Part shown: positions 1 to 5,048 of the stretch, in pieces
Numbering within the stretch: position 1 is the stretch's first letter
How the letters are laid out: the number at the start of each line of letters is the position of its first letter
DNA from: an uncultured Alphaproteobacteria bacterium
Lineage (GTDB): Bacteria; Pseudomonadota; Alphaproteobacteria; Rickettsiales; UBA1997
Assembly: GCA_903858915.1 (NCBI GenBank)
Contig: CAIOKL010000241.1
Location: forward strand, 1 to 5,048
DNA length: 5,048 bases
Direction of reading: 5' to 3'
Notes under the pieces: generated by a model
Told to the model about the DNA's origin: nothing
Seen by the model: only the letters and a program-made list of their open reading frames with translations
Database searches by the model: none
Program-made: the position numbers and the translations under genes

Positions 1-471
1 AAGGATAAAATTTTTAATAAGATCTTCATGGGCAATTTCTTCATCAAATTTTATTTTAGAAATTTTAAATAATTGATAAATATTTTGATAAGATTGTCGT
101 TGAGAAATTTCTTTAAATTTATCGCGAATTTTATTAAAATCACGTTCCTGCAAAAGAAAAACTTCGCGAAAATAAGAAAAGTTTTTTTCCAAATTATTTC
201 CTAAATCATAAAAAAATTGATTCCAATTTTCACCTTCAAAATCAAAAATTTTTTCATGAATTAAAAGTGAAATTAACCAACAAATTGATTTAGTTTTATA
301 ATCAGAAATTTTAGCAACTAATTCGTCTCCCAGTGGCAATGGATCAAGCTTTCCATAAGAAAAATGGCAGATTGATTGATCTAAATCTTTTTCATTTTTA
401 TTTTGTTCATATATTGGAGGTTTAATTGAATAACTAGCTCCAGCTCCAGTAATAATAAGGGTTTTTTTCAT
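1..471 (-). CDS. SIR2-like NAD-binding-fold protein, N-terminal part (3' end beyond the left edge)
   Basis: An open frame of 157 codons runs from an ATG at 471-469 to the left edge with no stop. The N-terminus reads MKKTLIITGAGASYSI, a hydrophobic beta-strand followed by a Gly-rich GAGAS loop at residues 9-13. PLGDEL follows at 46-51. This pairing at the extreme N-terminus is typical of SIR2-like (sirtuin-fold) domains of bacterial proteins, several of which hydrolyse NAD+ in phage defence. The catalytic part and any C-terminal effector or sensor domain are off the window, so activity is inferred only. I chose this start because the glycine loop normally begins within the first ten residues. 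There is no clear Shine-Dalgarno sequence, and the frame stays open upstream to 678. GC is about 25%, lower than the pump genes, which may indicate separate origin. A short-chain dehydrogenase start (TGxxxGxG) is less likely because the third glycine is missing. Confidence 0.55.
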   Translation of the reverse strand, partial: MKKTLIITGAGASYSIKPPIYEQNKNEKDLDQSICHFSYGKLDPLPLGDELVAKISDYKTKSICWLISLLIHEKIFDFEGENWNQFFYDLGNNLEKNFSYFREVFLLQERDFNKIRDKFKEISQRQSYQNIYQLFKISKIKFDEEIAHEDLIKNFIL

Positions 472-556
472 AAATTTCAATTCATTAGGGATCAATCTTT
501 TAAAAAAAATTTTAGCATTTTTGGTAATTCTATTTTTTGCGTGATTAACTAATAAA

Positions 557-584
557 ATGATATCAAAAAATTCTCGATTTTCAA
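557..584 (-). promoter_or_regulatory. Candidate sigma-70-type promoter for the SIR2-like gene
   Basis: On the minus strand TTGAAA (584-579) and TATCAT (562-557) each match the -35 and -10 consensus at five of six positions and are separated by 16 bases. The expected transcript would start near 550, giving an untranslated leader of about 80 bases before the ATG at 471. Such matches arise easily by chance in DNA this AT-rich, so this is only a candidate. If it is real, the upstream in-frame extension of the SIR2-like frame is not translated. Confidence 0.25.
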
Positions 585-615
585 TTGATTTTACAATTAC
601 AATAAATTTTATTTT

Positions 616-660
616 TGCCCCTCGCCCTAGCCCTCTCCCCGCAAGCAGGGAGAGGGGATT
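616..660. repeat. GC-rich REP-like palindromic repeat
   Basis: A GC-rich island stands in otherwise very AT-rich DNA. Its core is a perfect 9-bp inverted repeat: CCCTCTCCC at 631-639 and GGGAGAGGG at 648-656, around an 8-base loop (640-647). It is preceded by CCCCTCGCCCTAG at 618-630. The same type of word (CCCTCRCCCTARCCCTCTCCC and its hairpin) is a common dispersed repeat in many bacterial genomes, so I read this as a REP-like mobile palindrome. It lies downstream of the efflux operon and could stabilise the end of its mRNA. It is not a standard intrinsic terminator: no T-run directly follows the stem on either strand, and the nearest is at 671-677 on the plus strand. Confidence 0.65.
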
Positions 661-829
661 AGATGGGTTATTTTTTTGTTAAAAATAAAAAATCTAAAGA
701 ATTAAAAGTAACCTAGTACCTTTTTTTGATATAAAAAAGCTGAATTTGAAATAAATTGGAACGACTAAAACCTTTGCCATAATTCAAAGTTAAATCGCGC
801 TACATGTTGTTGAGCAATTGGCTTCCCTT

Positions 830-3800
830 TTATAAATCATGACTCGAAGCCATTATGCTCTTCTCCCTTCTCTTTCCAATCAAATAGAAATATAAAATTG
901 GAATGACGAATCTGCTCAATAAAGTGGCGGCGATTTCGCCGAAGATTAAACTAATGGCGAAGCCACTAAATATCGAATCTGAGAGCATTACGAGGCTTCC
1001 AAAAATAACCGCCGATGCCGTTAATAACATCGGGCGAAAACGCAAAATTCCGGCGGAAATTACCGCCTCTTTTAATTTAAAACCGCGAGCGATTTGTTGC
1101 TCAATAAAATCGATTAAAATGATTGAGTTTCTTACGATGATGCCGGCTCCCGCCATGAAACCAATCATCGAAGGGGCGGTAAAATATGAATCCAAAATGG
1201 CGTGACCAAAAAAAATTCCAATCAAACTAATCGGAATCGGCGCCATAATAATTATTGGCACCGAGAAGCTTTTAAATTTAATTACAATCAAAATGTAAAT
1301 GCCAATGATGGCGAAAATGAAAGCGGTGCCGAGGTCGCGAAAAACCTCGAGCGTAATGAACATTTCGCCGTCCCATTTGATGACGGGATTTTCAAATTGC
1401 CACGGAAGATTCATAAATCTTGTATCGTAATTTTGCATATTTTTTTGAAGCTTGGAAATGGCGTAAACTGGCGCTTCTTCATCGCCCGCCAATTCAGCGG
1501 TGACATAATTTAACGGCACTAAATTTTTACGATTTAAAATTTCCGCATCAACAATTTGTGGATTTTGTAAAACATCGCCGGCACTGATATTTCCTGATTG
1601 CAAAGCCGAAATTTTTATTGTCGAAAGTGCCTCATTTTCGCCACGAATTTCATTTGGAAACACAAAATTTACATCAACTTCTTCAGGACTCGAAACATCG
1701 CCCAAAGAACCAATTTTATTTTCAGAAAAAAGCAATTTTCCACTCAAAGCAACTTGATTAGCACTTACAGCCAAAGCCCCTCCCCGCTTATAATCAAATT
1801 CATAAATTTGTCTTTGTCGAGTTTTTCTAAGCGAAGAATCGAGATCAACAATGCTCGGTTCGTTTTTAAAAATTTCGACAATTTCGGCGGTAATTTTATC
1901 TCTTTCTTGTTGATTTTTGGCGTAAATTTCAGCAACTATCGTTCCTAGAACTGGAGGTCCCGGGGGGATTTCCAAAACTTTGGCAATCGCGTGATTTTCA
2001 TCGGCAAATTTTTTAATTATTGATCGAATATTTTCAATAATTTGGTGGCTCGAAATTTTGCGATCATCTTTGTTGGTGAGAACAATCTGTAGGTCGCTCA
2101 TATAATCTTGGCGACGCAAATAATTATGTTTAACCATGCCCGAAAATGAAACCGGCGCCGGCTCGCCCGAAAAAATTTGCACTTTTAAAATTTCGGGATT
2201 GGTTATCAACTCTTGCGCCAGTAGCTTTGTTAGCTCATGATTTTTTTGTAAACTTGTCGAAGTTTGATAATCTAAAGTAATTTGAAATTCGGTTTTATTA
2301 TCAAATGGAAGCATTTTTACTTTGACGATTTTGAAATAAACCAAGCTCATCGAAACCAACAACAGCAAGGCGATAACGCCCAAAAATTTTATCGCCGATT
2401 TTTTGCAATCAAGCAAAATGTGAATTATTTTGCTATATAAATTATCCAAAAATGAAATCTTTTTTTTATCAATTTTGTGATGATTTTTTTTCAATAATTT
2501 CATTGCCACAAAAGGCGTTACAATAAACGCCACCAACAACGAAAAAATCATGGCGAAGCTTGATCCAACTGGGATTGGCTTCATGTAAGGACCCATCAAA
2601 CCTTGCACAAAACTCATCGGCAAAATCGCCAAAATCACCGCAAAAGTCGCTAAAATTGTTGATCCGCCGATTTCCGAAACCGCCTTAATAACAATATTTT
2701 TTACATCGGAATCATCGTCTTTACTAAAATGTCTTTCGATATTTTCAACCACAACAATCGCGTCATCGACCAAAATTCCAATCGCAAAAACCAAAGCAAA
2801 TAAAGTGACGCGATTCAAAGTATAATCCAAAAAATGAAAAGCAAAAAGCGTCAAAGCCAAAGTGACCGGAATAGCGATGGCGATTACAATGGCAGAGCGC
2901 AAGCCCATAAATAATGCAATCAAAACCGAGACCAAAATCGTCGCAATAATTAAATGCGAAATCAATTCGTCGGATTTTTCTTTAGCACTCGCGCCGTAGT
3001 CGCGCATTATGTTCATTTTAATTTGCGGAGAATCTTGAATAAAATTTTCGACGCGGTGAATAATCTCCTTGGAAAGCACAACGGCGTTGACCGCTTTGCG
3101 TTTTGAAAATGAAATCGCCACGGCATTTTCGCTAACATTTTTTTCGCCATTTTTATTATAAATCGATGAAATTCGCACCAAATCTTCGGCTCCATCAACC
3201 ACTTTGGCGACATCTTTAACTCGCAAAACCCTGCCGGCGAAATTTCCCAGAGCAACATTTTCGACATCTTCAATATTTTTAAATCTACCGCCGACATCGA
3301 TATCGAACAAAGTTTCGCTTCCCAAATTTTTCCCCGCCGGAACAATTATTTGATTGCTTTTTAACGCTTGTTCAACCGCCAAAACCGTGGCTCCGCTATT
3401 CAATAATTTTTGCTTATCGGCGATAATGCGAATGACTCTTTTTTGTCCGCCGAGCAGTTCAATTTTATTTAAATCCTTGGTGCTGGAAAGCTCTCTAGCC
3501 AAAGGCGCGATCGCTTGACGCAATTCGTAATTTGATTTTTGCGTCGATGAAAAAGTTAAAATTAAAAACGGCACATCATCAATCGAATGGGATTCAATTT
3601 TCGATTGCGAAGCGTTGGCGGGCAAGCTTCCCTTTAAATCCATCAATTTATGATGAATTGAAAGCAAACTATTATCGAGCGAATGATTAACCTTGAAGCG
3701 AACAGTGATAAAGCTTCGATGCTTGGCACTTTGCGAATAAATATATTCGACGCCCGAAATTCCCCACAACGCTCTTTCGATAACTTCGGTCACCTCGCGC

Positions 3801-4012
3801 TCAACCTCTTTGGCTGTAAGCCCCGTTGCCTCGGTTGAAATATCAATCATCGGCACCACAATTTGTGGCTCTTCTTCTTTAGCGATAAAAAATACCGAAA
3901 AAAAACCGAGCAGAATACTTACGATTATAATAATTAAAGTAAGCTTGGAGTTAACGAGGAAGTAGTTTGAGAGTGATCCAACCATTCCATATTTTTTATT
4001 GATTGAGGGCAT
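830..4012 (-). CDS. RND-family efflux transporter permease (AcrB/HAE1-like, ACR_tran)
   Basis: Inner-membrane proton-driven pump that would take substrates from the periplasm or inner membrane and pass them to a TolC channel through an adaptor protein. At 1060 residues it is full length for the family. TM1 lies at about 23-43, a periplasmic porter loop at 45-350, TM2-TM7 at about 351-560, a second large loop at 565-893, and TM8-TM12 at about 895-1046. TM4 holds the proton-relay Asp pair in GILVDDAIVVVENIERH (D416, D417). TM10 has R961 in GAGIIVRNSIILIDF where AcrB has the relay lysine K940. EEEPQIVVPMIDI near 46-58 and PPGPPVLGTIVAEIY at 683-697 point to a non-AcrB subgroup of uncharacterised RND permeases, so substrate is unknown. 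The start at 4012 overlaps the TolC 3' end by 17 bases, suggesting translational coupling. M10 (ATG at 3985-3983) is an alternative start, and neither has a clear Shine-Dalgarno sequence. Stop is TAA at 832-830. Confidence 0.95.
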   Translation of the reverse strand: MPSINKKYGMVGSLSNYFLVNSKLTLIIIIVSILLGFFSVFFIAKEEEPQIVVPMIDISTEATGLTAKEVEREVTEVIERALWGISGVEYIYSQSAKHRSFITVRFKVNHSLDNSLLSIHHKLMDLKGSLPANASQSKIESHSIDDVPFLILTFSSTQKSNYELRQAIAPLARELSSTKDLNKIELLGGQKRVIRIIADKQKLLNSGATVLAVEQALKSNQIIVPAGKNLGSETLFDIDVGGRFKNIEDVENVALGNFAGRVLRVKDVAKVVDGAEDLVRISSIYNKNGEKNVSENAVAISFSKRKAVNAVVLSKEIIHRVENFIQDSPQIKMNIMRDYGASAKEKSDELISHLIIATILVSVLIALFMGLRSAIVIAIAIPVTLALTLFAFHFLDYTLNRVTLFALVFAIGILVDDAIVVVENIERHFSKDDDSDVKNIVIKAVSEIGGSTILATFAVILAILPMSFVQGLMGPYMKPIPVGSSFAMIFSLLVAFIVTPFVAMKLLKKNHHKIDKKKISFLDNLYSKIIHILLDCKKSAIKFLGVIALLLLVSMSLVYFKIVKVKMLPFDNKTEFQITLDYQTSTSLQKNHELTKLLAQELITNPEILKVQIFSGEPAPVSFSGMVKHNYLRRQDYMSDLQIVLTNKDDRKISSHQIIENIRSIIKKFADENHAIAKVLEIPPGPPVLGTIVAEIYAKNQQERDKITAEIVEIFKNEPSIVDLDSSLRKTRQRQIYEFDYKRGGALAVSANQVALSGKLLFSENKIGSLGDVSSPEEVDVNFVFPNEIRGENEALSTIKISALQSGNISAGDVLQNPQIVDAEILNRKNLVPLNYVTAELAGDEEAPVYAISKLQKNMQNYDTRFMNLPWQFENPVIKWDGEMFITLEVFRDLGTAFIFAIIGIYILIVIKFKSFSVPIIIMAPIPISLIGIFFGHAILDSYFTAPSMIGFMAGAGIIVRNSIILIDFIEQQIARGFKLKEAVISAGILRFRPMLLTASAVIFGSLVMLSDSIFSGFAISLIFGEIAATLLSRFVIPILYFYLIGKRREKSIMASSHDL

Positions 4013-4916
4013 GATTTATATCAATTTTTTGTTTAGAAACTTTTTTGGAATATAAATCGATCAATTGCATTTGGGCGTTGGCGAAATACACAAAATTATC
4101 GAGATATTTCATGATGGCGTCGGATAAATTTGAAGCGACAATCGCGCCATTTTTGAATAGTTCTTGCGACACCGCGACATTTTTGAACATCAACTCGTCA
4201 TTCTTACTCGCAAGCCTCACCGCTTGAGTTAAAGCGTTAATTTGCGAATTTAAAAATTCGATTTCGGTGCGCTCATTTTGTTGTTGCGCCAAAAATTCAT
4301 AACGCGAAGAATTGCTATTATTCGAAGCGATTGAGCCGGAATTATAACTAAGCGGATCGAAGAAATTCCAACGCAAATTAAGCCCAGCGGTATAGCCATT
4401 TTGCGTGGAGCGATCGCCGTTAAAAACATAATTTTCGGCAAATAAATTAAGCTTTGGCAAGTTTTTGCCATTCTCAATTTTTTCCTTATTTTTATCAGCG
4501 TCAACCTTGGCTTTCAACGCCGAAATTTTGAAAGAAGAATCCGGCTCCAATTCAAATTTTAAATATTTATTGAGATAATCATTGACGGGCAAATTGTTAA
4601 CGCTCCAATCGATTTCACTGGTAAAACCCAACTCTCTCAAGGTCGCATAAAGTGCTTTGGTTTTTTCTTCATTGTCAATAATAAAACTTTTAGTTTTATT
4701 TTCCGAGACTTGCAAAATCAACAATCCCGAATATCCAACTTGATTTTTTTTATTGCCCAAGGCATATTTTTTCAAAATTTCATCGATGTTTTTGGCGATT
4801 TTTTTCAATCTAATTTTCTGTTCTTGCAAACTCACTAAAGCTATGTAATTAGCGGTCGCATAAGCATATTGATTAATTTCAGCTTGCCTTAAATCATATT
4901 TTTTTGCCACCACCAT
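3996..4916 (-). CDS. TolC-family outer membrane efflux protein, 5'-truncated
   Basis: C-terminal part of the outer-membrane channel that would complete the RND pump encoded just downstream. The 306 residues begin inside the first periplasmic helical region (about 5-100: Ala/Leu/Lys-rich helices, then LRELG). LPKLNLFAENY near 153-163 and YTAGLNLRWNFFDP near 175-188 match the beta-strand and turn of the second TolC repeat. A long helical pair follows (about 205-296). Full-length family members have about 430-480 residues with a signal peptide. Here the signal peptide and roughly the first 100-150 residues are absent, so the ATG at 4916 is an internal Met rather than a true start. The frame stays open only to 4928, then meets a TGA at 4931-4929, exactly where release-factor sequence begins on the other strand. 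The 3' end overlaps the permease start by 17 bases. A Ser/Asn-rich stretch at about 192-204 follows the second-repeat strand. The family call is firm; completeness is not. Confidence 0.85.
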   Translation of the reverse strand: MVVAKKYDLRQAEINQYAYATANYIALVSLQEQKIRLKKIAKNIDEILKKYALGNKKNQVGYSGLLILQVSENKTKSFIIDNEEKTKALYATLRELGFTSEIDWSVNNLPVNDYLNKYLKFELEPDSSFKISALKAKVDADKNKEKIENGKNLPKLNLFAENYVFNGDRSTQNGYTAGLNLRWNFFDPLSYNSGSIASNNSNSSRYEFLAQQQNERTEIEFLNSQINALTQAVRLASKNDELMFKNVAVSQELFKNGAIVASNLSDAIMKYLDNFVYFANAQMQLIDLYSKKVSKQKIDINHALNQ

Positions 4917-4920
4917 ATTT

Positions 4921-5048
4921 TTAGCAGATCACCAATTTGCCAAAGAGAGCTTAAATGGAGATGATCCTGAGATGCGTGAACTAGGCAAGCTTGAATTGCC
5001 AGCATTAGAGGAGGAAAAAATACAATTAGAGAAGGACTTAACTAAATT
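4921..5048 (+). CDS. prfA: Peptide chain release factor 1, internal fragment (5' end missing, 3' end beyond the right edge)
   Basis: The plus-strand frame starting at 4921 has 42 codons and reads off the edge. It includes NGDDPEMRELGKLELPALEEE followed by an acidic/basic helix ending KDLTK. This matches the N-terminal helical domain of RF1, the UAA/UAG-specific translation terminator (compare DDPEMREMAQDEL at about residues 70-82 of the E. coli protein). RF2 lacks this DPEMRE word, so RF1 is preferred. The preceding 65-70 residues of RF1 are not present: upstream the frame reads non-RF1 sequence antisense to TolC and hits a TAA at 4873-4875. The GGQ catalytic loop and codon-recognition motif lie beyond the edge. 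GAG is used for five of eight glutamates, whereas the neighbouring TolC gene appears to prefer GAA; this is weak evidence of different origin in so short a piece. Confidence 0.72.

Larger units (their letters stand above)
472..829. other. Intergenic stretch between the SIR2-like gene and the RND permease
   Basis: These 358 bases hold no convincing protein-coding gene on either strand. They contain a GC-rich palindrome near 616-660 and a possible promoter for the leftward SIR2-like gene at 557-584. They also hold several A/T runs, including an AT-only hairpin at 720-739 (CTTTTTT paired with AAAAAAG). A weak terminator-like element for the leftward efflux operon could lie at 733-757: a five-pair AT stem (743-747 with 753-757), then six Ts on the minus strand (738-733). 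The stem has no G:C pair, so I do not call it as a separate terminator. The part at 739-831 has more sequence complexity than the rest and is discussed as a finding. Confidence 0.6.

Noticed and set aside
616..677. GC-rich hairpin as an intrinsic terminator
   Set aside because: The stem is strong, but no T-run follows directly on either strand; the nearest on the plus strand begins about 15 bases past the stem. A repeat is the better description, though transcript-end stabilisation remains possible.
720..739. AT-only inverted repeat CTTTTTT...AAAAAAG as a functional element
   Set aside because: A seven-pair stem with a single G:C pair is expected by chance in DNA of this composition.
839..895. 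Plus-strand mini-frame MTRSHYALLPSLSNQIEI
   Set aside because: It has only 18 codons, is antisense to the RND C-terminus, and has no ribosome binding site or family resemblance.
903..1948. Three plus-strand open frames (903-1205, 1202-1513, 1598-1948)
   Set aside because: They lie entirely antisense to the well-supported RND permease, and their translations show no domain-like pattern; they are mirror frames of its codons.
3013..3345. Minus-strand open frame of 110 codons
   Set aside because: It is an alternative frame inside the first porter loop of the RND permease, whose own frame is unbroken and matches the family.
4045..4504. Open frames at 4045-4227 (plus) and 4250-4504 (minus)
   Set aside because: Both are shadows of the TolC-family frame, with no independent start signal or recognisable motif.
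4876..4920. Upstream extension of the RF1 frame as its real N-terminus
   Set aside because: The residues read here (ISACLKSYFFATTIF) do not resemble the RF1 N-terminal helices and are the complement of good TolC coding sequence.

Overview
The window comes from an AT-rich Gram-negative bacterium. It carries two parts of a tripartite drug/metabolite efflux pump: an inner-membrane RND permease and an outer-membrane TolC-type channel. GC is in the mid-30s percent in the lines I counted across the pump genes and about 25% in the gene at the left edge. The base composition would fit an AT-rich proteobacterium such as a host-associated alphaproteobacterium, but nothing here fixes the lineage.

Layout, left to right. 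(1) Positions 1-471, minus strand: the first 157 codons of a SIR2-like NAD-binding-fold protein, cut by the left edge. (2) Positions 472-829: a 358-base intergenic stretch with a GC-rich REP-like palindrome, a weak candidate promoter for the SIR2-like gene, and a region that superficially resembles a type II CRISPR tracrRNA/anti-repeat. (3) Positions 830-4012, minus strand: a complete RND transporter of 1060 residues with the TM4 Asp-Asp pair and a TM10 arginine. (4) Positions 3996-4916, minus strand: the C-terminal two-thirds of a TolC-family protein whose 3' end overlaps the RND start by 17 bases. (5) Positions 4921-5048, plus strand: an internal piece of peptide chain release factor 1, running off the right edge.

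The TolC and RND genes form a translationally coupled operon read right to left. The periplasmic adaptor (membrane fusion protein) needed to complete the pump is not between them and does not follow the permease, so it would lie upstream of TolC, where the window changes abruptly to another gene.

The most notable structural feature is that switch at about 4917-4930. TolC has lost its N-terminal part including the signal peptide, RF1 has lost about 65-70 N-terminal residues, and the two broken 5' ends abut head to head. This is either a real rearrangement breakpoint or, more likely so close to the end of the sequence, a chimeric assembly join. I see no complete, clearly novel system. The SIR2-like gene is the only possible accessory/defence component, and only its start is visible.
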